A DNA stretch of 64,000 nt from an uncultured Burkholderiales bacterium (GTDB lineage Bacteria; Pseudomonadota; Gammaproteobacteria; Burkholderiales; Burkholderiaceae_C), in the NCBI GenBank assembly GCA_903820745.1, contig CAIJIT010000347.1, positions 1-64,000 on the forward strand. The letters are read 5' to 3'. The notes beneath the pieces are model-generated. The model saw nothing but the letters and a program-made list of their open reading frames with translations. It was not told the origin of the DNA and did no database searches. Position 1 is the first letter of the stretch. Every line of letters starts with the position of its first letter. A program made the translations under genes and the position numbers. Shown one piece after another: positions 25,090 through 34,138 of the stretch.

Positions 25090-25166
25090 TGGTCGGGACG
25101 GTGGGATTCGAACTCACGACCCCTTGGACCCCATCCAAGTGCGCTACCTGGCTGCGCTACGCCCCG
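25090..25166 (-). tRNA. tRNA-Pro (anticodon GGG)
   Basis: 77 nt including an encoded CCA. Acceptor CGGGGCG pairs with CGTCCCG; the D-arm is AGCGCAGCCAGGTAGCGC; the anticodon stem CTTGG/CCAAG holds the loop ATGGGGT with GGG at the anticodon positions; the T-arm contains GTTCGAATC. Its 3' end faces the degraded defence island, a common integration edge. Confidence 0.96.
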
Positions 25167-25209
25167 ACTGAGCTTTGCATTGTAAGCGAGTTTGCAGCCG
25201 GCTCGGCAC

Positions 25210-25641
25210 TCAGGCCAGCAGGGTTTCGCGAATCGAGCGCAGTTCGTCACCGACTTGTTCGATCGACAGTCTGTCGTCGCCAGCCGGGCCTGGGGTGACC
25301 GGCTCGCCCGCGTCGGCTTCAGCGTCGAGCAGGCGGGCTTCTTCGAGTTCCTGCATGAACAGCTGTGCGCCATTGCTGCGCAGGCTGCTGCCATCGGTCA
25401 GCTGATTGCGTGCGCCGCTGATGGTGAAACCCTGGTCGTAAAGCAGGTCACGGATGCGGCGGATCAGCAGCACTTCATGATGCTGGTAATAGCGCCGGTT
25501 GCCGCGCCGCTTCATCGGCCTGAGCTGGGTGAATTCCTGTTCCCAATAGCGCAGCACATAGGCTTTGACGCCACAAAGCTCGCTCACCTCACCGATGGTG
25601 AAGTAGCGTTTTGCAGGGATGGCGGGAAGCAGCATGTCCAT
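25210..25641 (-). CDS. MerR family transcriptional regulator
   Basis: 143 residues. The MerR winged HTH covers about residues 12-80: KRYFTIGEVSELCGVKAYVLRYWEQEF, then RGNRRYYQHHEVLLIRRIRDLLYDQGFTISGARNQL. The C-terminal part is an acidic helical tail with no cysteine sensor motif. This MerR gene next to ihfA is a conserved pairing in many proteobacteria; its regulatory target is not known to me. It lies 30 nt after ihfA and before tRNA-Pro in the same direction. Confidence 0.9.
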   Translation of the reverse strand: MDMLLPAIPAKRYFTIGEVSELCGVKAYVLRYWEQEFTQLRPMKRRGNRRYYQHHEVLLIRRIRDLLYDQGFTISGARNQLTDGSSLRSNGAQLFMQELEEARLLDAEADAGEPVTPGPAGDDRLSIEQVGDELRSIRETLLA

Positions 25642-25671
25642 TCAGATCAGGTCGAGCAGGGAGAGCAGACT

Positions 25672-26052
25672 CTACTCGATGTCGTCGTCGGAAAGTTCAT
25701 CGCCTTGCACCAAACTTTTCAATTTCGGGCTGGCATGAAAGGTCACGACGTTGCGGGCCTTGATCGGGATCGATTCGCCCGTCCGTGGATTGCGACCCGG
25801 ACGCGGGGCCTTGCGCCGGATGTTGAAGTTACCAAAGCCCGATAGCTTGACATCGTCACCACTGACCAGCGTACCGTGCACGATGACGAAAAAGGCGTCG
25901 ACCATGTCCTTCGATTCGCGCTTGTTCAGCCCGAGCTTGTCGAACAGCATTTCAGCCAGCTCGGCCTTGGTCAGGGTCGGCGTTTCCAGGCTGGCAAGCA
26001 TCAATCGCCCTGCATTGACTTCGGCACCGTCATCGTTCATGGCTGAGCTCAT
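25672..26052 (-). CDS. ihfA: Integration host factor subunit alpha
   Basis: 126-residue HU/IHF-fold protein. The core from about residue 27 ([30 protein letters not shown]) leads to [26 protein letters not shown], whose arm carries the DNA-bending proline (GRNPRTGE). The N-terminal extension of about 25 residues and acidic tail (DELSDDDIE) are typical of the betaproteobacterial form. IHF bends DNA and is a heterodimer with IhfB. The ATG comes directly after the pheT TAA, so the two are cotranslated. Confidence 0.96.
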   Translation of the reverse strand: MSSAMNDDGAEVNAGRLMLASLETPTLTKAELAEMLFDKLGLNKRESKDMVDAFFVIVHGTLVSGDDVKLSGFGNFNIRRKAPRPGRNPRTGESIPIKARNVVTFHASPKLKSLVQGDELSDDDIE

Positions 26053-28476
26053 TTATCCGCGCAAACGCGCACCCAATTGCTGGACCAAGGCTTGTACCAC
26101 GGTCGCGACAGTTTGCTCGATGCGTTCGTCAGTCAGGGTTGCTTCATCGTCAAGCAGTTCGAGCCGCACCGCCATGCTGCGCTCACCGGGCTGCAGGTCG
26201 GTGCTGGCCTGGGTCGGCTTGAAGACGTCAAACAATCGGGCCGAGCGCACCAGCCCGTCATGCGCGGCGGCAATCGTCTGCATCAGCGCCTCATGGGTGA
26301 CATGGTCAGCGACGATAACGGCAATGTCGCGCAGCGCGGCCTGCTGGCGCGGCAAGGCCACGGCCGCTGGCATTGACTGCGCCAGCAACGCCGGCAAGTC
26401 GAGTTCGAACAGCACCGGCGCGCTGGGCAGCTCATAGGCCTGACGCCATTTCGGATGCAACTCGCCCACCATGCCGATGGCGCAACCGTCGAGTTCGATG
26501 CGGGCACTGCGGCCCGGATGCAGCGCAGGGAATTCGGCGGCGACAAAGCGCAGCTGGCGCGGCGCGAACAGCGCTTCCAGATCGCCCTTGACGTCGAAGA
26601 AATCGACGTTGCGATCGCGCTGGCTCCATTGCTGCTGGTCGACTGGGCCGAAGGCCAGGCCGGCAGCACGCATTGGCTGGGCCACGCCGGCAATGCTGCT
26701 GTCGCTTTCCAGCACAGCGGTATCACGCAAGAAGACCCGACCGATCTCGAACAAGCGCACCCTGGTCGCCTTGCGGCTGAGGTTGTAGCGCAGCACATGG
26801 ATCAGGCTGCCGATCAGGCTCGAGCGCATCACCGCCAGCGGGGCTGCGATCGGGTTCAGCAACTCGATCGGTTGCGGGTTGCCGGCCAGTTCTTTTTCCC
26901 AGCGGGCTTCGACGAAGCTGAAGTTGATGGTCTCGAAATAATCGCGCGCGGCGATCTGCTGGCGCAGTGCATGCACCGAGCGGCGCGATTCCGACATCAC
27001 CTTGCCGACCACCGGGGCCAGCGGCGGCGTTGCCGGCAGCGCGCGGTAGCCGATGACGCGAATGATTTCTTCGATCAGGTCTTCCTCGATCTGAATGTCG
27101 AAGCGCGAGCTCGGCGGCGTCACGGTCAGAACGCCGGGCGCCTGGGTGAATTCAAGCCCCAGCCTGGTGAAGACGCCTGCGCAGTCTTCCTGCGACACCG
27201 GCATGCCGATGATCTTGCTGGCCCGCGCAACGCGCAACGCGACCGGCCGGCGTTCCGGCAAGCCGGTCACCTGGTCGTCGATCGGCCCGCAAGTCGTCTG
27301 GGCATCGCCGCAGATTTCGAGCACCAACGCGCTGATGCGTTCGATATGCTCGACCGTCAAGGCCGGGTCGACGCCGCGCTCGAAGCGATGCCCGGCATCG
27401 GTCGAAAAATTGAAGCGGCGCGAACGCCCCATCACTGCCTTGGGCCACCAGAAAGCGGCTTCGACATAGATGTTGCGGGTGTCGTCGGAGACTGCGGAGG
27501 CATCGCCGCCCATGATGCCGGCCAGCGATTCGACGCCCTGCGCATCAGCCACCACGCCAACTGTTGCATCGAGTTGCACCGTGTTGCCGTTGAGCAGCTT
27601 CAGGCTCTCGCCCGGTTCGGCCCAGCGCACGATCAATTCGTCATGGATCTTGTCCAGATCGAAGATATGCGAGGGGCGGCCGAACTCGAACATCACGTAG
27701 TTGGAGATGTCAACCAGCGCCGAGACCGAACGCTGACCGCAACGCGCCAGCGCGCTGACCATCCAGGCCGGAGTCTTGGCCTGGGTGTTGACGCCGCGGA
27801 TGATGCGGCCCGAAAAGCGCCCGCACAAATCAGCGGCCGCGATGCGCACCGGCAGCAGGTCCGGGTTTGTCACCGGCACCGGCGGGAATGCCGGCGTCAG
27901 CAGTGGCGCGCCGGTCAAGGCCGAGACCTCGCGCGCGATGCCGTAGACGCTCAAGCCATGGGCCAGATTGGGCGTCAACTTGAGCGTGAAGAGCATGTCA
28001 TCGAGCGCCAGATGGGCGCGGATGTCCTGGCCGATCGTCGCCTCAGCGCTGAGCTCGAGCAGGCCGCCATGCTCGTCGCTGAGCTTGAGTTCCTTGGCCG
28101 AACAGAGCATGCCGAAACTGTCGACGCCGCGCAGCTTGCCAATCTTGATCTCGAACGGTTTGCCATCGTCACCTGCCGGCAATGCCGCACCGACCAGGGC
28201 CAAAGGCACCTTGATACCGACGCGCGCATTCGGCGCGCCGCAGACGATCTGCAGCAGCTCAGTGCCACCGGCGTTGACCTTGCAGACGCGCAAGCGGTCG
28301 GCATCGGGATGCTGGACGGCTTCAACGATTTCGGCCACGACGATGCCGTGGAATGGCGGTGCTGCAGGGCGCAGTTCTTCCACCTCGAGGCCCGACATGG
28401 TCAGCAGTTCGGCCAGCTCTTGCGTATTCAGCGGCGGGTTGCAAAAGGCCCGCAGCCAGGATTCAGGAAATTGCAT
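26053..28476 (-). CDS. pheT: Phenylalanyl-tRNA synthetase beta subunit
   Basis: 807 residues, full length for bacterial PheT. In order: N-terminal domain MQFPESWLRAF, the EMAP-like tRNA-binding domain (about residues 40-150: VVAEIVEAVQHPDADRLRVCKV, QIVCGAPNARVGIKVP), B3/B4 editing domain (about 210-370, RPSHIFDLDKI), B5 domain (about 405-475), the degenerate core and the C-terminal FDX-ACB anticodon domain (RDIAVIVADHVTHEALMQTI). With PheS it forms the alpha2beta2 enzyme charging tRNA-Phe. It is 30 nt after pheS. Confidence 0.98.
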   Translation of the reverse strand: MQFPESWLRAFCNPPLNTQELAELLTMSGLEVEELRPAAPPFHGIVVAEIVEAVQHPDADRLRVCKVNAGGTELLQIVCGAPNARVGIKVPLALVGAALPAGDDGKPFEIKIGKLRGVDSFGMLCSAKELKLSDEHGGLLELSAEATIGQDIRAHLALDDMLFTLKLTPNLAHGLSVYGIAREVSALTGAPLLTPAFPPVPVTNPDLLPVRIAAADLCGRFSGRIIRGVNTQAKTPAWMVSALARCGQRSVSALVDISNYVMFEFGRPSHIFDLDKIHDELIVRWAEPGESLKLLNGNTVQLDATVGVVADAQGVESLAGIMGGDASAVSDDTRNIYVEAAFWWPKAVMGRSRRFNFSTDAGHRFERGVDPALTVEHIERISALVLEICGDAQTTCGPIDDQVTGLPERRPVALRVARASKIIGMPVSQEDCAGVFTRLGLEFTQAPGVLTVTPPSSRFDIQIEEDLIEEIIRVIGYRALPATPPLAPVVGKVMSESRRSVHALRQQIAARDYFETINFSFVEARWEKELAGNPQPIELLNPIAAPLAVMRSSLIGSLIHVLRYNLSRKATRVRLFEIGRVFLRDTAVLESDSSIAGVAQPMRAAGLAFGPVDQQQWSQRDRNVDFFDVKGDLEALFAPRQLRFVAAEFPALHPGRSARIELDGCAIGMVGELHPKWRQAYELPSAPVLFELDLPALLAQSMPAAVALPRQQAALRDIAVIVADHVTHEALMQTIAAAHDGLVRSARLFDVFKPTQASTDLQPGERSMAVRLELLDDEATLTDERIEQTVATVVQALVQQLGARLRG

Positions 28477-28506
28477 TTTGTCTGCTCGTCAATGTTTGCG
28501 GATGGC

Positions 28507-29544
28507 TTACTGGAACTGCGCCAGGAAGCGCAGGTCGCCATCAAAGAACTGGCGCAGATCACTGACGCCGTAGCGCAGCATGGCCAGCCGGTCGATGCCC
28601 GAACCGAAAGCGAAACCGATATAGGTTTCAGGATCCAGCCCCATATTGCGGATCACCTGTGGATGCACCTGACCAGCGCCCGAGACTTCCAGCCAGCGGC
28701 CTTTCAGCGGGCCGGTTGCGAACATCATGTCGATTTCGGCACTCGGCTCGGTGAACGGAAAATAGCTCGGACGGAAGCGGATCTCCATGTCCGTGGTCTC
28801 GAAGAATTGCTGCAGAAAATTCACGTAAACCGACTTCAGATCCTTGAAGCTGATGTTGGTGCCGACCCACAGGCCTTCGACCTGGTGAAACATCGGCGAA
28901 TGGGTCGCATCGCTGTCGACGCGATAGGTGCGACCAGGCGCGATCACGCGGATCTCAGGCATGGCCTGGCCGGCGGCGTTCAAGCCCGCATGGCGCTTGA
29001 CATGCTGGACCGCATAGCGGATCTGCATCGGGCTGGTGTGGGTGCGCAGCACATGGCCATTTTCGACATAGAAGGTGTCGTGCATCGAGCGCGCCGGATG
29101 GTCGGCGGGCGTGTTCAAGGCGGTGAAATTGAACCAGTCGTTCTCGATTTCGGGGCCATCGGCCACGTCGAAACCCATCGAGCCAAAGATCGCCTCGATG
29201 CGTGCCATCGCACGGGTAATCGGGTGCAGTCCACCGCTGCCGCGCTGGCGGCCGGGCAGGCTCACATCGAGCGCTTCGGCCTTCAATTGCAGCGCCAGTT
29301 CGGCATCGGCCAGGGCCTGGCGGCGGACGGTCAAGGCGGCTTCGATACCGGCCTTGAGCACATTGATCTCGGCGCCGCGCGTCTTCTTCTGCTCGACCGG
29401 CAAGGCGGCCATGCCTTTGAGCAACTCGGTCACCAGACCGGACTTGCCGAGGAATCTGGCCTTGGCGTTCTCGAGGTCGGCGGGCGTTGTGGCGGCGGCA
29501 AATTCGGCTTGGGCCGTCTGCAGCATTTGGTCTTGGTCGTTCAT
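28507..29544 (-). CDS. pheS: Phenylalanyl-tRNA synthetase alpha subunit
   Basis: 345 residues from the ATG at 29544 ([15 protein letters not shown]). An N-terminal coiled coil (about residues 1-85) precedes the class II core: [41 protein letters not shown], the [10 protein letters not shown] block, motif 2 around [22 protein letters not shown] and motif 3 near [14 protein letters not shown]. It activates phenylalanine with ATP. The upstream rplT terminator/attenuator region may control it; I see no phenylalanine-rich leader peptide. Confidence 0.98.
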   Translation of the reverse strand: MNDQDQMLQTAQAEFAAATTPADLENAKARFLGKSGLVTELLKGMAALPVEQKKTRGAEINVLKAGIEAALTVRRQALADAELALQLKAEALDVSLPGRQRGSGGLHPITRAMARIEAIFGSMGFDVADGPEIENDWFNFTALNTPADHPARSMHDTFYVENGHVLRTHTSPMQIRYAVQHVKRHAGLNAAGQAMPEIRVIAPGRTYRVDSDATHSPMFHQVEGLWVGTNISFKDLKSVYVNFLQQFFETTDMEIRFRPSYFPFTEPSAEIDMMFATGPLKGRWLEVSGAGQVHPQVIRNMGLDPETYIGFAFGSGIDRLAMLRYGVSDLRQFFDGDLRFLAQFQ

Positions 29545-29584
29545 CGCGGTGCCGGTTCCATCAAGCAAAAATCATCAAGCAATA

Positions 29585-29615
29585 AAAAAAGGCCGAGCAC
29601 CAGGTGTCGGCCTTT
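29585..29615 (-). terminator. Terminator or attenuator between rplT and pheS
   Basis: Minus-strand stem AAAGGCCGA/TCGGCCTTT with a 10-base loop and a T-run. It is preceded by two more potential hairpins (TTGCCGCA/TGCGGCAA at 29663-29682 and a CTGACCGG-type stem), so alternative folding that regulates pheST is possible, but no leader peptide was found. Confidence 0.75.
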
Positions 29616-29688
29616 GAAGCGCTGACCCCGAACCGGTGAACCGGTCAGGGGTTTGCCGCTATTGCCGCAAGGATGCGGCAACAGGGCA

Positions 29689-30045
29689 TCAAGCGAGAGC
29701 GGCCTGCGCCTTGGCGAAGATGCTGGCAAAACCAGCAGGATCACGAACGGCGAGATCAGCCAGGACCTTGCGGTCGATTTCGATCTCGGCCTTTTTCAGG
29801 CCAGCCACAAATTTACTGTATGTCATTCCGAGGCCACGGGAAGCCGCATTGATACGGGCAATCCAGAGTGCGCGGAACACACGTTTCTTGGCGCGACGGT
29901 CACGGTAGGCGTATTGACCCGCCTTCATCACCGCCTGTTTGGCGATCCGGAAGACGTTTTTACGACGACCACGATAGCCCTTGGCTAATGCCAGGACCTT
30001 CTTGTGACGGGCACGTGCGGTAACACCACGTTTAACGCGAGGCAT
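29689..30045 (-). CDS. rplT: 50S ribosomal protein L20
   Basis: 118 residues, the usual length. Starts [40 protein letters not shown] and [18 protein letters not shown] are standard. It binds 23S rRNA early in assembly and in many bacteria represses its own operon by binding the leader. A strong AGGAGA site precedes the ATG. It is 23 nt after rpmI. Confidence 0.98.
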   Translation of the reverse strand: MPRVKRGVTARARHKKVLALAKGYRGRRKNVFRIAKQAVMKAGQYAYRDRRAKKRVFRALWIARINAASRGLGMTYSKFVAGLKKAEIEIDRKVLADLAVRDPAGFASIFAKAQAALA

Positions 30046-30068
30046 AGTAGTTCTCCTTCAGAAGTCGG

Positions 30069-30272
30069 TCAGAGGCCAGCAAAAGGCAACATTTGAGCCA
30101 TATGGCCCATGTTGGTCTCGTGCACGGTCGTAGTGCCACGCAAATGGCGCTTGGTCTTGGTCGACTTCTTAGTCAGGATGTGGCGCTTGAACGCCTGACC
30201 GCGCTTGACGGTACCACCCGGGCGAACGCGAAAGCGTTTCTTCGCGCCGCTCTTGGTCTTCATTTTGGGCAT
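30069..30272 (-). CDS. rpmI: 50S ribosomal protein L35
   Basis: 67 residues with the full L35 sequence: [20 protein letters not shown] at the N-terminus and [17 protein letters not shown] in the middle. A GAAGGAGC site lies upstream of the ATG at 30272. It sits between infC and rplT as in most proteobacteria. Confidence 0.97.
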   Translation of the reverse strand: MPKMKTKSGAKKRFRVRPGGTVKRGQAFKRHILTKKSTKTKRHLRGTTTVHETNMGHMAQMLPFAGL

Positions 30273-30394
30273 GATTGCTCCTTCTTGTGAACGCTCCCAG
30301 GGGCGTCTGCATGACTGATGCAGAACTTGGTGGCCTCTGGAGGCTAATAAGCCCGTCGACGACCAAATCGACGGGCTGAATTCAATTCCCGGCG
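30273..30394 (-). promoter_or_regulatory. infC-rpmI intergenic hairpins (possible L20 leader)
   Basis: On the minus strand AGCCCGTCGA and TCGACGGGCT (coded at 30350-30377) form a perfect 10-bp hairpin, followed by a GCCTC/GAGGC hairpin before the rpmI ribosome site. There is no strong T-run, so this is more like a structured leader than a terminator. In other bacteria L20 represses translation at this position; that role here is inference. Confidence 0.35.
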
Positions 30395-30940
30395 TCAGCG
30401 CTTTTTCGGCGCCAGCACCATGATCATCTGCCGGCCTTCCAGCTTGGGCATGTTCTCAACAATCGCCACATCCGCCAATTCATCGCGAATCCGCTCGAGC
30501 AAGCGCATTCCGATGTCCTGGTGAGTGATTTCACGACCGCGGTAACGCAAAGTCACCTTGCCTTTGTCACCATCGTCAGCGATGAAGCGACGCAGATTGC
30601 GCATCTTGATGATGTAGTCGCCTTCATCCGTACCCGGACGGAATTTGACTTCCTTGATCTCGATGACTTTCTGCTTTGACTTCGCCTCAGCAGCGCGCTT
30701 TTGTTCGATGTACTTGAACTTGCCGTAGTCCATCAACCGGCACACAGGCGGCACGGCAGTGGCGGAAATTTCAACGACGTCGACATCCAGTTCGCCTGCC
30801 ATTCGCAGTGCTTCTTGAATGCTCACAATTCCTAGCGGCTCGTTTTCCTGGCCATTCAGACGGACTTCGGGAGCCAAGATTTCACGGTTCAGCCTGTGCT
30901 TGCGCTCAGGAATGGCTCGACGGTCAGCAAATGTAGCGAT
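30395..30940 (-). CDS. infC: Translation initiation factor IF-3, AUC start codon
   Basis: 181 residues if started at ATC (30940-30938). The frame upstream of [16 protein letters not shown] has family-like residues FADRR and KHRLNREI, and an in-frame TGA lies five codons before the ATC. No ATG or GTG exists between, so a normal start is impossible; the only common alternative, TTG at 30877, would remove the conserved N-terminus. An AAAGGT ribosome site lies 8 bases before the ATC. The N-domain, linker ([34 protein letters not shown]) and C-domain are full length. Rare start codons let IF-3 repress its own translation. Confidence 0.93.
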   Translation of the reverse strand: MATFADRRAIPERKHRLNREILAPEVRLNGQENEPLGIVSIQEALRMAGELDVDVVEISATAVPPVCRLMDYGKFKYIEQKRAAEAKSKQKVIEIKEVKFRPGTDEGDYIIKMRNLRRFIADDGDKGKVTLRYRGREITHQDIGMRLLERIRDELADVAIVENMPKLEGRQMIMVLAPKKR

Positions 30941-30997
30941 GGTGCATACCTTTCAGCGAGCCTCAAGGCAAGAGGCCCATACAAAACAAAACGCGCC

Positions 30998-31017
30998 CTG
31001 AATGCAAGTTCAGGTTT
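30998..31017 (-). terminator. Weak hairpin at the end of thrS
   Basis: CCTGAA and TTCAGG pair around CTTGCA on the minus strand, overlapping the thrS stop codon, followed by a broken T-tract. It may attenuate transcription between thrS and infC, but the stem is short. Confidence 0.35.
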
Positions 31018-32929
31018 TTTGGGTAATGTCGGCGGAAATCTTCTCCAGGAAGTCTTCCAAAGCCATCACACCCAGATCCTGCTTGCCTCGGGCGCGCACC
31101 GCAACGGTTCCATTTGCCTTTTCCTTGTCGCCTACGACCAGGATATACGGAACCTTCTGCAAAGAATGCTCACGGATTTTATACGTTATTTTCTCGTTTC
31201 GCAAATCAGCCTGAACCCTAAGCCCTTGTTTTTGCAGAGATTTCACTATTTCAGCAACGTAATCCGCCTGCGCGTCGGTGATATTGGCGATCACCACCTG
31301 GGTTGGCGCCAGCCAGACCGGCAACGCACCGGCATGCTGTTCGATCAAAATTCCGATGAAACGTTCGAGGCTGCCGACGATCGCGCGGTGCAGCATCACC
31401 GGGTGCGCGCGTGCGCTCGAATCCGTGACGTACTCGCCGCCCAGCCGTTCTGCGGTGTTGAAGTCGACCTGCATCGTGCCGCATTGCCATTGGCGGCCGA
31501 GCGCGTCTTTCAGCGTGTATTCAATCTTCGGGCCGTAGAAGGCGCCGTCACCCGGCGACACGATGAACTCGCAACCCGATCGGCGCAAGGACTCCATCAC
31601 CGCGAATTCAGCCTTGTCCCACAGGTCGTCGGAGCCGACGCGCTTGTCCGGCCTGGTTGCCACCTTGTAGATGATGTCGGTGAAGCCGAAATCGGCGTAG
31701 ACCTTGCGCAGCAACTCGGTATAGGCAATGCACTCGTCGAGGATTTGATCCTCAGTGCAGAAGATATGGCCGTCATCCTGGGTGAAGCCGCGCACGCGCA
31801 TGATGCCGTGCAGAGAACCGCTGGGCTCGTTGCGATGGCATTGGCCGAATTCACCGTAACGCAGCGGCAGGTCGCGGTAACTCTTGATGCCTTGCTTGAA
31901 GATCAGCACATGGCCGGGACAGTTCATCGGCTTGAGCGCGTACTCGCGCTTTTCCGATTCGGTCGTGAACATGTTGTCGCGGTAGTTGTCCCAATGGCCG
32001 GTCTTCTCCCACAAATGCTTGTCGAGAATCTGCGGGCCCTTGACTTCCTGGTAGCCGTTGTTGCGATAGACCGCGCGCATGTACTGCTCGACTTCCTGCC
32101 AGACCGTCCAGCCCTTGGGATGCCAGAACACCAGGCCAGGCGCGGCTTCTTCCATATGGAACAGATCAAGCTCGCGGCCGAGTTTGCGGTGGTCGCGCTT
32201 TTCGGCTTCTTCGAGCATCAGCAGGTATTTCTGCAGATCGTCCTTGGTCGCCCAGGCGGTGCCGTAGATGCGCTGCAACTGCTCGTTGCGATGGTCGCCA
32301 CGCCAGTAGGCGCCGGCCACCTTCATCAGCTTGAAATGCTTGAGCTTGCCGGTCGACGGCACATGCGGGCCGCGGCATAAGTCGGTGAAAGCCCCTTCGG
32401 CATAGAGCGACACCGCCTGATCGGCCGGGATGCTCTCGATGATCTCGGCCTTGTAGGCTTCGCCCAGCGCCTTGAAATAGCTCACCGCCTCGTCGCGCGG
32501 CAGCACCTGGCGGGTGACGGGCTCGTCCTTTCTGGCCAGCTCGCCCATCTTCGATTCGATCGCGGCCAGATCCTCAGGCGTGAACGGACGCTTGTAGGCG
32601 AAGTCATAGAAGAAGCCATGCTCGATCACCGGCCCGATCGTCACCTGCGCCTCGGGAAACAGCGACTTGACCGCATAGGCCAGCAAATGGGCAGTCGAAT
32701 GGCGGATCACTTCAAGGCCGTCGGCATCGCGGTCGGTGATGATGGCCAGTTGGGTATCGGCCTCGATCAAGAAGCTGGTGTCGACCAGGCGAGCCTCATC
32801 GCCGCTACCGACACGGCCGGCCAGCGCGGCTTTCGCCAAGCCTGCGCCGATCGATGCGGCCACTGCGCCAACGGTGACGGCCTGCGGAAATTCACGCTTG
32901 GAGCCGTCTGGCAATTGAATCGAAATCAT
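31010..32929 (-). CDS. thrS: Threonyl-tRNA synthetase
   Basis: 639 residues, full length. Domains: TGS (1-62, [14 protein letters not shown]), editing domain with [12 protein letters not shown] (near residue 78) and later conserved Cys/His, class II core (about 245-535) with [13 protein letters not shown], motif 2 around [26 protein letters not shown] and motif 3 [23 protein letters not shown], then the anticodon domain ([14 protein letters not shown]). It charges tRNA-Thr and edits mischarged serine. It is first in the visible thrS-infC-rpmI-rplT-pheST-ihfA run. Confidence 0.98.
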   Translation of the reverse strand: MISIQLPDGSKREFPQAVTVGAVAASIGAGLAKAALAGRVGSGDEARLVDTSFLIEADTQLAIITDRDADGLEVIRHSTAHLLAYAVKSLFPEAQVTIGPVIEHGFFYDFAYKRPFTPEDLAAIESKMGELARKDEPVTRQVLPRDEAVSYFKALGEAYKAEIIESIPADQAVSLYAEGAFTDLCRGPHVPSTGKLKHFKLMKVAGAYWRGDHRNEQLQRIYGTAWATKDDLQKYLLMLEEAEKRDHRKLGRELDLFHMEEAAPGLVFWHPKGWTVWQEVEQYMRAVYRNNGYQEVKGPQILDKHLWEKTGHWDNYRDNMFTTESEKREYALKPMNCPGHVLIFKQGIKSYRDLPLRYGEFGQCHRNEPSGSLHGIMRVRGFTQDDGHIFCTEDQILDECIAYTELLRKVYADFGFTDIIYKVATRPDKRVGSDDLWDKAEFAVMESLRRSGCEFIVSPGDGAFYGPKIEYTLKDALGRQWQCGTMQVDFNTAERLGGEYVTDSSARAHPVMLHRAIVGSLERFIGILIEQHAGALPVWLAPTQVVIANITDAQADYVAEIVKSLQKQGLRVQADLRNEKITYKIREHSLQKVPYILVVGDKEKANGTVAVRARGKQDLGVMALEDFLEKISADITQKT

Positions 32930-33045
32930 GAATTGCTCCGGAAAACTGATCTATCTGTCTGGGCAGGAAAAAACAAAAGCGCGGACTGCTGCCGCGCTCG
33001 TAGGGCCTGCGAAGAAACTTCTTGCTTCGAATTGTAGTCAAGCCT

Positions 33046-34134
33046 TCACAGCGGCAAGGCCGCGACCGAATCCTGGCTGCAGGCTTGGGCAAACTCATCC
33101 CGCAGGCGCTGGCTCTCGGCGATCGCGCGCAACCAGGCTTTGGCACGTGCCGGCACATCATCGCTGTAATGCTGGAAATCCTGGCGATCCGGCAGCTTGT
33201 TGCGGGGCAGACTGCGCACCCATTCGGGGTGCGGCGCGAGCAGCACCACGTTATCGAGAAAGGCGCTCGACTGATGCCGGCGCTTGAGCGCTTTATCGAG
33301 CCAGCCGGGGATGACCTGTCGCTGGAAATGGGGATACAACACCAGCCCCTCCCCGGCCATCGAGGCGTAATCGAGATGCAAGTGATAGTCGGTGATGCCG
33401 CCGTCCCAGTAAGCACCACGCGGCGCGCCGGGGATGTCTTGCACGGCCTTCAGCCAGAAAGGGATCGAACAACTGGCCAGCAGCGCCGCCTGGAAATTGC
33501 CGGCATCGAGCGTGACCTGGCGGCTGCGGAAATCATTCAACGGCACCGGCATGACCGCACCCGGCCCGGAAAAAACCACCCGCTCGATCCAACCCCCAAG
33601 CGCGCGGCGCGACAGCAGATTGGCCGCGAAGGCGCCGGCATAGCCCAGAGGTGTGCGCAAGCGCCCTTCCCGGCCCAGGATATGGCGGCCACGCGAGGTG
33701 AAGATATGCAGGCGAAAACGCGGATGGCTGAGCAGATGGGCCTCGCGCCCGCCAAAGCATTGAGCCAGCTTGGCGGCAAAGTCGCGGCTGACCAGTTCCG
33801 CAGTCGGACTTTTGCCGGGCAGGCTGTCGTAACGCTGATTCACATAGTCATGCGTCAGCCGGGCAAACTCGGCCTCGGTCTGTTGCGCATTGCGCGCCAG
33901 ACAGGCCGTCGCCATGCGCCAGGCGCCGATCGAAGCGCCGAGTAGATGCACCTGATGACTGCTGTTTGCCAGCCATTCACCGAAGATGAATTGGTCCAGC
34001 GGGCCGAGGATCAGCCCTTTCGGCCCCCCGGCAGCGGCCGGGATCAGTTGCATGTCCTCGGGCCGCAGGCCGCGTTCGGCCAGGCGAGCCAGGGCACGCG
34101 GGCCGGCGAATATCTGCAAGGCCGGCGGGGTCAT
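33046..34134 (-). CDS. Patatin-like phospholipase family protein
   Basis: 362 residues. The nucleophile elbow is HLLGASIGAWRM (G-x-S-x-G, Ser about residue 67) and the catalytic Asp is in the DGG motif of YWDGGITDYH (about residue 243). The oxyanion glycine-rich loop AAAGGPKGLILG is near residue 35. This Ser-Asp dyad lipase fold lacks a signal peptide, so it probably acts in the cytoplasm or at the inner membrane. It is 4 nt after the TonB receptor gene, in the same direction. The substrate is unknown. Confidence 0.85.
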   Translation of the reverse strand: MTPPALQIFAGPRALARLAERGLRPEDMQLIPAAAGGPKGLILGPLDQFIFGEWLANSSHQVHLLGASIGAWRMATACLARNAQQTEAEFARLTHDYVNQRYDSLPGKSPTAELVSRDFAAKLAQCFGGREAHLLSHPRFRLHIFTSRGRHILGREGRLRTPLGYAGAFAANLLSRRALGGWIERVVFSGPGAVMPVPLNDFRSRQVTLDAGNFQAALLASCSIPFWLKAVQDIPGAPRGAYWDGGITDYHLHLDYASMAGEGLVLYPHFQRQVIPGWLDKALKRRHQSSAFLDNVVLLAPHPEWVRSLPRNKLPDRQDFQHYSDDVPARAKAWLRAIAESQRLRDEFAQACSQDSVAALPL

Positions 34135-34138
34135 CGAC

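Noticed and set aside
25090..25166. Second copy of the tRNA-Pro 3' end as an attachment repeat at the far island edge
   Set aside because: I found no matching direct repeat between 19.9 and 25.1 kb, so island ends are not defined by this.
26455..29625. 1056-codon open frame on the plus strand
   Set aside because: It is antisense to pheT and pheS, has an odd composition rich in Gln, His, Arg and Asp, and shows no domain. High GC content leaves such frames open opposite real genes.
29616..29688. Phenylalanine leader peptide (pheM-like) upstream of pheS
   Set aside because: Short frames in this gap contain no run of Phe codons. The hairpins alone do not prove attenuation.
30896..32380. 494-codon plus-strand frame
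   Set aside because: Antisense to thrS; no recognisable protein content.
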